Source: Candidatus Puniceispirillum sp.
GTDB taxonomy: Bacteria; Pseudomonadota; Alphaproteobacteria; Puniceispirillales; Puniceispirillaceae
NCBI GenBank assembly: GCA_016778895.1
Contig: JADHOR010000002.1
Coordinates: 109,325-173,324, forward strand
DNA: 64,000 bases
Reading direction: 5' to 3'
The notes under the pieces were generated by a model. The model was not told where the DNA came from. It was given only the letters and a program-made list of their open reading frames with translations, and did not search any database. Position 1 is the first letter of the stretch, and each line of letters starts with the position of its first letter. Both the position numbers and the translations under genes were made by a program. Of this stretch, positions 17,788 through 28,854 are shown in pieces.

Positions 17788-18804
17788 ATGAGCAATATTC
17801 TATCTGATCTGATCGCCTCCAAAGGCTGGTGTGTTGCTGATGGTGCGACGGGTACCAACCTGTTTGGGCGCGGTCTTGAAACCGGTTATCCGCCGGAATT
17901 ATGGTCGGTGGAACGCCCCGATGATATATTATGGCTGCATAATAGCTTTCTTGAAGCCGGCTCCGATCTGATCCTAACAAACAGTTTTGGCGGTACCTCA
18001 TTCCGGCTTAAACTTCATGAATCCCAGGACCGAGTGCATGAATTGAATGTGGCGGCGGCGCAACTTGCACGCCGCGCGGTTGATGCGCATTTTGCCAATA
18101 GCGGCAAGCGCGCCGTTGTTGCCGGATCAATGGGGCCGACCGGTGAGCTGTTTGAGCCGCTTGGTGGTCTGACCCATGACGCGGCTGTTGCCGGTTTTGC
18201 CGAACAGGCCATAGCGCTGGCTGAGGGCGGTGTAGATGTTTTGTGGATCGAAACCATGTCATCTAATGAAGAGGTGGCGGCGGCGATTGAAGCGGCCAAA
18301 GCCACGGGTCTGCCGATTTGTGCCACGATGACATTTGATACGGCAAGCCGTTCAATGATGGGCGTTGTGCCAGCTGATTTTGCCAGTTTTGCTAGCGCTG
18401 CCGGCGCCAGTTTTGTTGGCGCTAATTGCGGTATCGGGCCTGCCGAATTGCTGCATTCTGTGGATGGTATTCTGACACAGTCAGGTGATTTACCAGTTGT
18501 GGCAAAGGGTAATTGCGGCATTCCTGCCTATGTTGAGGGCGCAATTCATTATCATGGAACGCCGGAACTGATGGCTGATTATGCGCTTTTTGCGCGCGAC
18601 ATGGGGGCCAAGATTATTGGCGGCTGCTGTGGCACCAGCCCAGCGCACGTGGCGGCGATGACCAATGCGCTTGAAAACACACCGGTGCGACCGTTTGATG
18701 CGGCCGCAATGACTGCCGCGCTTGGCCAGGCCTGGGCCGAGGTGAACATCAAAAATGTCGGTGGTGATAACCGGCGCGGGCGTCGCGGACGTCGTCGTTC
18801 GTGA
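17788..18804 (+). CDS. Homocysteine S-methyltransferase family protein (betaine-homocysteine methyltransferase or MetH N-terminal type)
   Basis: The 338-residue product is a TIM-barrel zinc methyltransferase that transfers a methyl group to homocysteine to make methionine. It keeps the substrate loop DGATGTNLFGRGL (about 19-31), TNSFGGT, and the three zinc ligands Cys214 (GANCGIG), Cys280 and Cys281 (GGCCGTSP). It lacks the folate and cobalamin domains of MetH, so it either uses a small methyl donor such as glycine betaine (BmtB-like) or works with separate MetH subunits. The tail ends in an unusual arginine-rich stretch (NRRGRRGRRRS). The start at 17788 is chosen from family alignment, with AAGGA 12 bases upstream; an in-frame start at 17740 would add 16 hydrophobic residues. 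Confidence 0.88.
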   Translation: MSNILSDLIASKGWCVADGATGTNLFGRGLETGYPPELWSVERPDDILWLHNSFLEAGSDLILTNSFGGTSFRLKLHESQDRVHELNVAAAQLARRAVDAHFANSGKRAVVAGSMGPTGELFEPLGGLTHDAAVAGFAEQAIALAEGGVDVLWIETMSSNEEVAAAIEAAKATGLPICATMTFDTASRSMMGVVPADFASFASAAGASFVGANCGIGPAELLHSVDGILTQSGDLPVVAKGNCGIPAYVEGAIHYHGTPELMADYALFARDMGAKIIGGCCGTSPAHVAAMTNALENTPVRPFDAAAMTAALGQAWAEVNIKNVGGDNRRGRRGRRRS

Positions 18805-18987
18805 TAAAACGGGCCATGAGCCGATAAAATCGCCGAAATGAGCGGTGTTCGACCCGAAAGTTGGTTGCGTCATCGGCGCAATCTTTGCATACTCGCGGCG
18901 TTTTTGATGGCGGCGGCTGCGCGGCTGTCGGTCCGGTCATCGGATATTATTGACCGGCGTTGGTCATTCATAGTGGAGCCTTACATC

Positions 18988-20760
18988 ATGCACGCCTATC
19001 GATCCCACAATTGCGCCGAATTGACCGAAGCCAATGTTGGCCAGCAGGTCAGATTATCTGGCTGGATAAACCGCAAGCGGGATCATGGGCAGCTGGTCTT
19101 TGTCGATCTTCGTGATCATTATGGCCTGACTCAATGTGTTGCGGACGCATCTGACGCAAGTTTTGCGATGGTTGAGGCAACTCGGCTTGAATCGGTTGTG
19201 ACCATTACCGGCACCGTGCTGAAGCGGAGTGACGAGACGGTTAACGTGAACCTGCCGACCGGACAAATCGAAGTTCGCATCGAGGCGTTCGAGGTGCAGT
19301 CAGCCGCGGACACATTGCCTCTTCAGGTTAATTCAGATGAAGATTCGGGCGAGGAAACCCGCCTTCGCTATCGCTATCTTGACCTGCGCCGCAGTCGGCC
19401 ACACGCGAATATCATGTTGCGGGCAAAAATCATCCAGTCAATTCGGGCGCGGATGGTGGCGCAAGGCTTTACTGAATTTCAAACACCAATTTTGACAGCG
19501 TCCTCGCCTGAAGGTGCGCGTGACTTTCTAGTGCCGGCACGGCTGCATCCGGGTAAATTCTACGCACTGCCGCAAGCACCGCAGCAATTCAAGCAGCTGA
19601 TCATGGTCAGTGGCTTTGATCGCTATTTCCAGATCGCGCCCTGTTTCCGTGATGAAGATAGCCGCGCCGACCGCAGCCCGGGCGAGTTCTACCAGCTTGA
19701 CCTTGAGATGAGCTTTGTTGAACAGCAGGACGTGTTTGCCGCGGTCGAACCGGTCATCAAAGGGGTGTTTGAAGAATTTTCCGACAAGGTTGTTGATACG
19801 GATTTTGTGCATATACCGTTTGCCGATTCGCTGTTGAAATATGGCAATGACAAGCCGGACCTGCGGATCCCATTCGAAATTTGCGATGTGACCGATATTT
19901 TCCGTGGATCGGATTTTGCGATTTTCGCCAAAAATATCGAAAAGGGCGCTGTAGTGCGCGCGGTTCCCGGGCCAAAATGTGGCAGCCGTGCAATCGCCGA
20001 TCGTATGAACAGCTGGGCTCAGGGCGAAGGAGCCCCCGGTATGGGCTATATTATCTATGGCGAAGGCGAAGCACGCGGGCCTGTGGCAAAAGCGCTTGGT
20101 GCTGAAAAGGCCGAGGCAATTCGTATTGCGGCCGGTGTTGGCGATGGTGATGCGGTATTTTTTGCCTGCGCTCCGGCTAATGAAGCGGCCAGCCTCGCTG
20201 GGCGCGCCCGGGTAAAAATTGGTCAGGATCAGGAATTGATTGACCCCAACCTGTTCCGGTTTGCTTGGATTGTCGATTTCCCGATGTTTGAGGCCGATCC
20301 GGTAACGGGCAAAATTGATTTCTCGCACAACCCGTTTTCGATGCCACAAGGCGGCATGAAAGCGCTGGAAGAACAGGATCCGCTTACCATTAAAGCATGG
20401 CAGTATGACCTTGTTTGTAACGGTGTTGAATTATCATCAGGAGCGATCCGGAACCATCTTCCGGAGGTGATGTATAAGGCCTTTGAGATTGCCGGCTATC
20501 CAAACAGTACGGTTGATGAAAAATTCCCGGCAATGATCAATGCGTTCAGGTTTGGCGCACCGCCGCATGGTGGTATCGCACCCGGTATCGACCGAATGGT
20601 CATGCTGATTGCCGACGAGCCGAATATCCGTGAGGTGATCCTGTTTCCGATGAATGGCAAAGCCGAAGATCTGATGATGGCGGCACCGTCCGAGGTCGAG
20701 GAGAGCGCACTCGCCGAATTACATATCCGGCGCGTGCTTCAGGTCAAGCAAAAGGACTAG
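18988..20760 (+). CDS. aspS: Aspartyl-tRNA synthetase
   Basis: AspRS is a class II enzyme that charges tRNA-Asp; in many alphaproteobacteria it also charges tRNA-Asn for GatCAB. The 590-residue product has the bacterial layout: N-terminal OB fold ([20 protein letters not shown]), motif 1/2 region (RYRYLDLRR, then [20 protein letters not shown]), the bacterial GAD insertion and the C-terminal motif 3 [16 protein letters not shown] lies 9 bases before ATG 18988, and the family N-terminus MHAYRSHNC begins here, so the longer open frame to 18838 is not used. It is convergent with COX15, 6 bases apart. Confidence 0.97.
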   Translation: MHAYRSHNCAELTEANVGQQVRLSGWINRKRDHGQLVFVDLRDHYGLTQCVADASDASFAMVEATRLESVVTITGTVLKRSDETVNVNLPTGQIEVRIEAFEVQSAADTLPLQVNSDEDSGEETRLRYRYLDLRRSRPHANIMLRAKIIQSIRARMVAQGFTEFQTPILTASSPEGARDFLVPARLHPGKFYALPQAPQQFKQLIMVSGFDRYFQIAPCFRDEDSRADRSPGEFYQLDLEMSFVEQQDVFAAVEPVIKGVFEEFSDKVVDTDFVHIPFADSLLKYGNDKPDLRIPFEICDVTDIFRGSDFAIFAKNIEKGAVVRAVPGPKCGSRAIADRMNSWAQGEGAPGMGYIIYGEGEARGPVAKALGAEKAEAIRIAAGVGDGDAVFFACAPANEAASLAGRARVKIGQDQELIDPNLFRFAWIVDFPMFEADPVTGKIDFSHNPFSMPQGGMKALEEQDPLTIKAWQYDLVCNGVELSSGAIRNHLPEVMYKAFEIAGYPNSTVDEKFPAMINAFRFGAPPHGGIAPGIDRMVMLIADEPNIREVILFPMNGKAEDLMMAAPSEVEESALAELHIRRVLQVKQKD

Positions 20761-20766
20761 CAGCGG

Positions 20767-21831
20767 TCAGGCTTTTGCGTTGCTCGGCAGTCTGGTTTTG
20801 CGATTGAGCGCGGGCTGGCCGCACCCATGTATCAGCGCCAGCAAACAGCCAAGCAGGATAACCGCACCTGCCTGATGCATTCCGCCAAGCGAGACCGGCA
20901 CCCCGTGCAACAGGGTAACGATGCCCAGAATAAATTGCACCGACACGGCGGCCAGTACCAGGTATGCACGGCGTTTCGACTGGCCTTTTCGCGCTTTTAG
21001 GCCTAGCACAACAACAGCGCCGAAGGTAAGCGCCGCAATCCAGCGGTGATGGAACTGCGCTGAAGCCGGATTCTCAAATGGGTCAAGCAGGCCCGCTTCG
21101 CCATATTCGACCGGCACCAGCCCGTTACCCATTAATGGATAGTGATTGTACAGCAGACCCGCATCCATCCCCGCCACGAGCGCACCGGCAAGAATTGTCA
21201 CGCCAAGCAGAACCAGACTGGCCATTGCGTGACCGGCTGGCCCTTGGGCCCGGCCATCGCGAAGGTCAAATGCTGTCCAGATCAGCAGGCTGAAAATCAT
21301 CAAGGCGATGCCAAGATGCGTTGCCAGCCGATATTGTGACACGCTGGCATCCGCGGTTAGGCCCGATTTTACCATCCACCAGCCAACGACGCCCTGAAAC
21401 CCGCCCAGCAGCAGTAACAGCCCAAGGCGTAATCCATAGCCGTGCGGGATCAGCCCCCGAAGCAGGAAAACCAGCAGCGGCAGGCCAAAGGCAAGGCCCA
21501 GTAGCCGCCCCCACAGCCGATGAAAATATTCCCAGAAGAAGATGTTTTTGAAGGCTTCCAGCGTAATACCATAATTTAATTGCTGATATTCGGGCGACTC
21601 GCGATAGAGCTGGTAAACCCGATCCCATTCGGCCGCTGTGAGCGGCGGCAGGGTTCCCATCAACGGCCTCCATTCCACCATCGACAGTCCCGATCCGGTT
21701 AGCCGTGTTACCCCGCCAATTACCACCATCATCGCCACGAGCAAGGTCATGCCAAACAGCCATTTGGCGACGGTCTGATCGCTCGCGGGGGTGGCGTTGC
21801 GTGAAATCCAGCTTGGCGTTGTTGCGGTCAT
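20767..21831 (-). CDS. ctaA: Heme A synthase, COX15/CtaA family
   Basis: The enzyme oxidises the C8 methyl of heme O to make heme A for aa3-type cytochrome oxidases. The 354-residue inner-membrane protein has eight hydrophobic helices and the four expected heme-ligand histidines: EYFHRLWGR, ATHLGIAL, FHHRWIAAL and GGMHQAGAV. The N-terminal VVIGGVTRLTGSGLSMVEW is the family signature. ATG 21831 is preferred over a TTG at 21870. Together with the SCO1-type protein it implies an aerobic, heme A-containing oxidase. Convergent with aspS with almost no spacing. Confidence 0.96.
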   Translation of the reverse strand: MTATTPSWISRNATPASDQTVAKWLFGMTLLVAMMVVIGGVTRLTGSGLSMVEWRPLMGTLPPLTAAEWDRVYQLYRESPEYQQLNYGITLEAFKNIFFWEYFHRLWGRLLGLAFGLPLLVFLLRGLIPHGYGLRLGLLLLLGGFQGVVGWWMVKSGLTADASVSQYRLATHLGIALMIFSLLIWTAFDLRDGRAQGPAGHAMASLVLLGVTILAGALVAGMDAGLLYNHYPLMGNGLVPVEYGEAGLLDPFENPASAQFHHRWIAALTFGAVVVLGLKARKGQSKRRAYLVLAAVSVQFILGIVTLLHGVPVSLGGMHQAGAVILLGCLLALIHGCGQPALNRKTRLPSNAKA

Positions 21832-21992
21832 TAGACGGGCCTTTTGATAACTGATGTTGGTCGACGGCAATAACTGATGTCGGACGGTTCATATGGAAGT
21901 TTCTACAGCAAGGCGCAAGGGGACTGCAAATTGGCGCTTTGCCGCAGGGGCAGTCACCGAGCAGATTTTTAAGTTTTTTTTGAGGCACTCCC

Positions 21993-22021
21993 TTGACAAA
22001 TCATTGCGCATATCCCAATTA
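21993..22021 (+). promoter_or_regulatory. Probable groESL promoter
   Basis: TTGACA at 21993-21998 is a perfect -35 hexamer for the housekeeping sigma factor. A 17-base spacer leads to CAATTA, a weak -10. CCTTGAC at the same place also fits the -35 of heat-shock sigma-32 promoters, so either or both may be used. The CIRCE operator begins 15 bases downstream. Confidence 0.6.
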
Positions 22022-22036
22022 CCGGGGGTGTTAGGC

Positions 22037-22061
22037 TGGCACTCTCAGTTGATGAGTGCCA
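22037..22061. promoter_or_regulatory. CIRCE operator (HrcA binding site) upstream of groES
   Basis: TGGCACTC (22037-22044), nine bases, GAGTGCCA (22054-22061) is an inverted repeat with exactly the spacing of the CIRCE element, whose consensus is TTAGCACTC-N9-GAGTGCTAA. The repressor HrcA, expected elsewhere in the genome, would bind here and repress groESL until heat shock. Position between promoter and groES start supports the call. Confidence 0.95.
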
Positions 22062-22100
22062 ACTTACAGGTAACCGACTTTTTTGGAGGAGAAACTAGGC

Positions 22101-22388
22101 ATGAAATTCAGGCCTCTTCACGACCGCGTTGTTGTACAGCGCATTGAATCAGAACAGAAAACTGCTGGTGGAATTATCATCCCTGACACGGCCAAAGAAA
22201 AGCCAATGGAAGGCAAAGTGATTGCCGTTGGTGCTGGTGCGCGTGATGAAACTGGCAAGGTTCAGCCGCTTGATGTCAAAGCTGGCGATGCAGTTTTATT
22301 TGGTAAATGGTCAGGCACCGAAGTCAAGATCGATGGTCAGGAATATTTGATCATGAAGGAATCAGACATCATGGGTGTCATTGAGTAA
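22101..22388 (+). CDS. groES: Co-chaperonin GroES
   Basis: GroES caps the GroEL cylinder. The 95-residue product has standard length and the motifs [14 protein letters not shown], the mobile loop [16 protein letters not shown] and the C-terminal [21 protein letters not shown] lies about 9 bases before ATG 22101; the frame is open 6 codons upstream but those residues are not part of the family. It is the first gene of the CIRCE-controlled groESL operon, 59 bases before groEL. Confidence 0.98.
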   Translation: MKFRPLHDRVVVQRIESEQKTAGGIIIPDTAKEKPMEGKVIAVGAGARDETGKVQPLDVKAGDAVLFGKWSGTEVKIDGQEYLIMKESDIMGVIE

Positions 22389-22444
22389 ACCGCTACTGGT
22401 TTGCCAAATCCCAACCACCGAACAATACAAACAAAGGAAATTGA

Positions 22445-24106
<1,662 letters not shown>

Positions 24107-24135
24107 GCCAGCCTCCATCCCATCAGGAAATAACA

Positions 24136-24170
24136 AAGCCGGAGGGTGTAAGCATCCTCCGGCTTTTCTT
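24136..24170 (+). terminator. Rho-independent terminator of groESL
   Basis: AAGCCGGAGG (24136-24145) and CCTCCGGCTT (24156-24165) form a perfect 10-bp stem with a 10-base loop, followed by TTCTT. The A-rich left side lets it also act on the converging helicase gene that ends at 24192. Confidence 0.92.
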
Positions 24171-24191
24171 ATGAGCGCGCCTATCTGTGAC

Positions 24192-27005
24192 TTAGCCAAG
24201 GAAATCTTTGGTTTGGGCAATCGCCTCGGCAAGCCCGATACGCTGGACATCCACATTAGGGGGAAAGGCCGTAGTCATGCGGGTTGGCAGGCGGCTATCC
24301 AGCATCACAAACACGCCGCGATCATCGTTGCGCCGAATCAGGCGGCCGAACGCCTGCCGAAGCTTTAGGCGTGTTTGCCGCTCGGTCCAGGCTTCACGCC
24401 CCTGCCATTTTGCCCGGGCGGAAAATAGAATATCACTTCGCGGCCACGGCACCCGGTCAAATACAATCAGCCGTAATGCCGCTCCGGGAACATCAATACC
24501 ATCGCGCACCGCATCCGTGCCAAGCAGACAGCTTGCCGGATCTTCGCGGAACATTGCCAGCAGCGTTTGCAGATTCATCTGATCAATATGCTGGGCATAA
24601 AGCGGCAGCCCTGCGGTTTCCAAGCGGCTCGCCAATGTCGGATAAACAGCGCGTAACCGTCGGATTGCTGTAAACAGCCCAAGACCGCTGCCACCAGCTG
24701 CAATCATTAATGCTGCCATCGCGCTGGCGGTGGCTTCGGGGCGGTCACGGTCGAGATCATTGACCACCAGAATGCGGGTTTGATTGGCGTAATCAAATGG
24801 CGATGAAAAACTCACCCGCATAGCAGCATGATCCATATGCGCTGCACCGGTCAGGGCAATTGCAGATTGCCAGCCATCGAGTGGCGGTTTACCGGCTGTC
24901 GCGCCGGTCTGGACAGGTTTGCCAACGCCGGGTAAGGCGTCTGATGTCTGGCGCGGGGTGGCATGATCTTGCAAGGTTGCCGATGTAATGGTGACGCCAT
25001 GCGCCGCATCAAGAACGCTGTGCGAAAATGGGATCGTCGGATCAAGCCAGTGCCGCGCCAGCCCAACGTCACGATCCTGCCCGTCGAGACGGTCAATCTG
25101 CACCCAGTCAACAAATCCGTCACGCGCCCCGCCGCCAACATCAGCAAGCATGGTCTGCCATGCGCCAAGCGGGTCAACCGCACGCAGTTCCAGTCCGCGG
25201 ATAGCGCCTTCAATACGCGCGCGCTGGCTGCTGTCTAGTTGATCGGCATGATCATCAAGATATTTGACTAGCCAGGTGACCAGCCGTTTCAAGGGCACCG
25301 CAAGCGCGGCTAATGCAGCGGCGAAATCGCGCGCGGCAGTAACGACATCATCCGGCGCCGGATAAAGCTCGCATTGCAGATCATACAGACTGTCAGGATC
25401 ACTAACCCGAAGATAAAGCGCGGCGCGAAGATGCATAAAAAATGTCTCGCCCGCACCGAGTGGCTGGGCAGCAGATAGCCGGTTTTCCCAGCCCTGCCCG
25501 GGTAGCGCGCGCGCCGTCTCCAAGGCGGCCTCAATATCGGCCAGCGCTTGATCATCCCCGGCGACTATATCTTCCAGCCGCCGTTTTAACCCACGGGCAC
25601 GTCCGCGCCGACCGTCTTCGGCCCCCCGGACCCAATTCCGCAATTCTGTTGCTTCACGTCCACTTAGATAGGCAGAGAAGGCGCTATCAGCTGCATCAAA
25701 AACATGGTGCCCCTCATCGAACACATACCGTGTCGGTGTGCGTCGGTCATCCTTACCGGCATAGGCTGCCTGCACCATCACCAACGCATGATTAGTAACG
25801 ACAATATCAGCGCGTTTTGCTCCGCGAATTGACTTTTCGACAAAGCAGCGATTGTAATGTGTGCAGGCCGCATGAATACATTCGCCGCGTCGGTCAGCAA
25901 GCCCGGCTGTTTGTGCCCGCCCCAGTAAATCCAGCAGCCATGCTGGAAAGCTGGCGCCGGTCAGATCGCCATCGCGGCTGGCCCCCGCCCAGCGCGCCAT
26001 CAGCCCCAATGCGGTGGCATTACGCGGCCGGCCGGGCATCTGTATCAGCGCTTCTTCAAGGTTCAGCAGGCACAGATAATTTTCGCGGCCTTTCCGGATT
26101 ACCACCTTTGATGCACGCGTGCTGGCATCAGGATAAAGCCGGGTTAATTCATCGGCAATTTGATGTTGCAACGTGCGGGTGTAGGTCGAAATCCAGACGG
26201 TGCCGCCGTTTTTTTCGGCCCATAATGTTGCGGGCGCGAGATAGCCAAGCGTTTTACCGGTTCCTGTGCCCGCCTCGGCCAGCACCATTGCCGGGGCTGG
26301 CCCCGCATCAGGCCTGTCAAAGCCGGCGGTGACAGCGGCGGCATAATCAGCCTGTGATTCGCGCAATTCAGCATTGCTGCCAAGCATTTCAGCAAGCCGC
26401 TGACGCGCCGCATGGGGCAACACTGGCTGGGTGCCGGGCTCGGCTTGAGGGGTATAATCGGTATAGTCGGCAAGCCGGTTCCAGATCACCGCAAGGCGAC
26501 TGTCCGGTGGCCCTGCTGGTGGCATTGGAAGGCCCAGATGCGCCAGAATATAGGGCCCCCAATTCCAGCCACCAGCGGTCATCATGGTTGCAATTCTGCC
26601 AGCTTCTTGGCGGGCGTCATCGGGTGTTGCAGCCAGATCGTCCAGGAGGCGAAAGGCGATTTGCGGCAGTAATGCAGCCATGTCCTCGCCATTTTGGGGA
26701 CGTGCCAGACCCATTTGCTGGGCAAGTCCTGCCGGTGTTGGCAAGGCAAAGCGTGCCGGCCGGACAAAGGCAAAAAGCTCCATCACATCCAGATAATGAT
26801 CAATTTCGACACCGGCGCGTGCCGCACTCCAGCGGCGGTGACATAATAGCACAACCCCCAAGGCCAGCTCGGCGGCAAGTGCCGATCGGTTGGGATGGGT
26901 GATTTCGCCATTCCGGCTAATCCAGATGAGCTGGGTACCATGCGGATAGAATACCGGCACACCATGAAGATCGGGAAGTGATATGGAATTTGGATCATTC
27001 ATCAC
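24192..27005 (-). CDS. DinG/XPD-like ATP-dependent DNA helicase
   Basis: This 937-residue superfamily 2 helicase is of the iron-sulfur XPD/DinG group, which unwinds damaged or structured DNA 5' to 3'. It has Walker A AEAGTGTGKTLGYLAP near residue 245, a cysteine set between motifs I and II (one Cys in ENYLCLL and three in CIHAACTHYNRC) that fits the 4Fe-4S site, the DEGH box in YVFDEGHHVFD, and the C-terminal motifs GTDAVRDGIDVPG and QAFGRLIRRNDDRGV. The N-terminal ~230 residues have no recognised domain and are a regular feature of the long alphaproteobacterial proteins. It is convergent with groEL. Confidence 0.9.
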   Translation of the reverse strand: MMNDPNSISLPDLHGVPVFYPHGTQLIWISRNGEITHPNRSALAAELALGVVLLCHRRWSAARAGVEIDHYLDVMELFAFVRPARFALPTPAGLAQQMGLARPQNGEDMAALLPQIAFRLLDDLAATPDDARQEAGRIATMMTAGGWNWGPYILAHLGLPMPPAGPPDSRLAVIWNRLADYTDYTPQAEPGTQPVLPHAARQRLAEMLGSNAELRESQADYAAAVTAGFDRPDAGPAPAMVLAEAGTGTGKTLGYLAPATLWAEKNGGTVWISTYTRTLQHQIADELTRLYPDASTRASKVVIRKGRENYLCLLNLEEALIQMPGRPRNATALGLMARWAGASRDGDLTGASFPAWLLDLLGRAQTAGLADRRGECIHAACTHYNRCFVEKSIRGAKRADIVVTNHALVMVQAAYAGKDDRRTPTRYVFDEGHHVFDAADSAFSAYLSGREATELRNWVRGAEDGRRGRARGLKRRLEDIVAGDDQALADIEAALETARALPGQGWENRLSAAQPLGAGETFFMHLRAALYLRVSDPDSLYDLQCELYPAPDDVVTAARDFAAALAALAVPLKRLVTWLVKYLDDHADQLDSSQRARIEGAIRGLELRAVDPLGAWQTMLADVGGGARDGFVDWVQIDRLDGQDRDVGLARHWLDPTIPFSHSVLDAAHGVTITSATLQDHATPRQTSDALPGVGKPVQTGATAGKPPLDGWQSAIALTGAAHMDHAAMRVSFSSPFDYANQTRILVVNDLDRDRPEATASAMAALMIAAGGSGLGLFTAIRRLRAVYPTLASRLETAGLPLYAQHIDQMNLQTLLAMFREDPASCLLGTDAVRDGIDVPGAALRLIVFDRVPWPRSDILFSARAKWQGREAWTERQTRLKLRQAFGRLIRRNDDRGVFVMLDSRLPTRMTTAFPPNVDVQRIGLAEAIAQTKDFLG

Positions 27006-27222
27006 CGTTGTTATAGCTTGCTGCTGCCGGCCGTGCCAGCTTTGTGCATCGCTTTGGGCAAACTAAATGCCGGCTTGATTGCCGGGTACGTCGCGGTGAT
27101 GCTTGCCCCTTGACCTAGATCGCGGCTCGCCCTAGCTTGTCGACATTTGACGCGGTGCTGCTTGGTTTGAGGTTATCACAGATGATATGCAGCCGGCGAC
27201 CTGCCCCATGATGTGAGAAAGC

Positions 27223-28854
27223 ATGATGATGAGTGATCTAATCGCGAAACTGCAAGAGATTGCAACCGATGCCAAGGCCTGGCCCTTTGCCGAAGCCCGC
27301 GCCCTTGCTAGCCGCATGGAAAGACTGGGCGGCCAGAGTACTGCGGCCAGCAAGGATGAAGTGCTGTTTGAAACTGGCTATGGACCGTCGGGCCTGCCGC
27401 ATATTGGAACTTTTGGTGAGGTCGTGCGCACGAGCATGGTGCGTCATGCATACGAAACTCTCACCGGTCAGAAAACCCGCCTGATCTGTTTTTCCGATGA
27501 TATGGACGGGTTCCGCAAAATACCTGACAATGTGCCCAATCATGAGATGCTGGCGGCCTATCTCCATATGCCGTTAACCAAGGTCAAAGATCCGTTTGGT
27601 ACGGCACCTTCGTTTGGCGAACATAATAACCTGCGTTTGCAGGCGTTTCTCGACTCGTTTGGTTTTGATTATGAATTCATGAGTTCGACAGACTGCTATC
27701 TTGGCGGCAAATTTGATGCGGCCTCGCTGCAGGTTCTGGATAGGTATGACGCCATTATGGATATCATGCTGCCAACCCTTGGGCCCGAACGTCAAGCAAC
27801 CTACAGCCCGTTTTTCCCGATCTGCCCGGATACCGGTAAAGTGCTGCAGGCAAAGGTCATTGATCGGAATGTCAGCGCTGGCACGATCACCTATATTGAT
27901 CCCGATACTGGTGCCGAACGCGAAACCGGCGTCACCGGTGGGCAGACGAAATTACAGTGGAAGTGTGATTGGGCGATGCGCTGGTATGCGCTGGGTGTTG
28001 ATTATGAAATGAGCGGCAAGGATTTGATTGATTCGGTAACCCAGTCGAGCAAGATCACCCGTGCGCTTGGTGGCACTCCGCCAGCCGGTATTTCCTATGA
28101 GCTGTTCCTTGATGTGAATGGTGAAAAAATTTCCAAATCGAAAGGCAACGGCCTGTCGGTTGAAGATTGGCTGCGCTATGGCAGCCCCGAATCGCTGTCG
28201 CTGTTTATGTATGGCCAGCCAAAGCGTGCCAAGCGCTTGCATTTTGACGTGATTCCAAAGACTGTTGATGAATATTACCAGCATCTGGGTAAATTGCCCG
28301 AGCAGAGTGAAGCCGAACGGCTGGAAAATCCGTTGTGGCATATTCATGGCGGGGTGCCAAGCCAGACGGGTCTGCCGGTCAGCTTTACCTTACTGTTGAA
28401 TTTGGCAGCGGTTTGTCATGCCGAAGATTCGCAAATCATATGGGCTTATGTCAGCGATTACGCCAGTGACGTCACCCCGCAAACCCATCCCGAGCTAGAC
28501 CGGATGATTGGCTACGCGGTCAATTATTATCAGGATATGGTGCGCCCTCATAAGATTTACCGGCTTGCCGATGCGGAAGAGGCCAGCCATCTTGCAGCTT
28601 TGAAATCACAGCTTGTCGCGCTGGGTGATGATAGCGGAGCCGAGGCGATTCAATCGGTTGTCTATGCCACTGGCAAGGTGGCAGATTATGAAAATTTACG
28701 CGATTGGTTCAAATGTCTTTATGAGGTGCTGCTCGGGCAATCTGAGGGGCCGCGAATGGGGTCGTTCTTTGCGCTTTATGGTCGTGAAAAAAGCATCAAA
28801 TTGATCGAGGATGCGCTGGCTGGAAAGCTGATCCAACCGGCCGATCATGGCTAA
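27223..28854 (+). CDS. lysK: Lysyl-tRNA synthetase, class I
   Basis: This is the archaeal-type class I LysRS, which charges tRNA-Lys and replaces the class II LysS in most alphaproteobacteria. The 543-residue product has the class I HIGH-type motif at 60-63 (GLPHIGTFGEV) and the KMSKS-type motif KISKSKGNG near residue 302-310, with SVEDWLRYGSPESL following as in the family. The start at the ATG-ATG-ATG run is not resolved by a ribosome-binding site. The stop overlaps the pyrD start by one base (TAATG), so translation is probably coupled. Confidence 0.96.
   Translation: MMMSDLIAKLQEIATDAKAWPFAEARALASRMERLGGQSTAASKDEVLFETGYGPSGLPHIGTFGEVVRTSMVRHAYETLTGQKTRLICFSDDMDGFRKIPDNVPNHEMLAAYLHMPLTKVKDPFGTAPSFGEHNNLRLQAFLDSFGFDYEFMSSTDCYLGGKFDAASLQVLDRYDAIMDIMLPTLGPERQATYSPFFPICPDTGKVLQAKVIDRNVSAGTITYIDPDTGAERETGVTGGQTKLQWKCDWAMRWYALGVDYEMSGKDLIDSVTQSSKITRALGGTPPAGISYELFLDVNGEKISKSKGNGLSVEDWLRYGSPESLSLFMYGQPKRAKRLHFDVIPKTVDEYYQHLGKLPEQSEAERLENPLWHIHGGVPSQTGLPVSFTLLLNLAAVCHAEDSQIIWAYVSDYASDVTPQTHPELDRMIGYAVNYYQDMVRPHKIYRLADAEEASHLAALKSQLVALGDDSGAEAIQSVVYATGKVADYENLRDWFKCLYEVLLGQSEGPRMGSFFALYGREKSIKLIEDALAGKLIQPADHG

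Noticed and set aside
19528..20349. A 273-codon open frame on the minus strand
   Set aside because: Antisense to aspS; no family resemblance and no ribosome-binding site.
21266..21988. A 240-codon minus-strand frame overlapping COX15
   Set aside because: It covers the COX15 region in another frame; the COX15 frame carries all four heme-ligand histidines and is the real one. The region 21871-22000 also holds the groE promoter.
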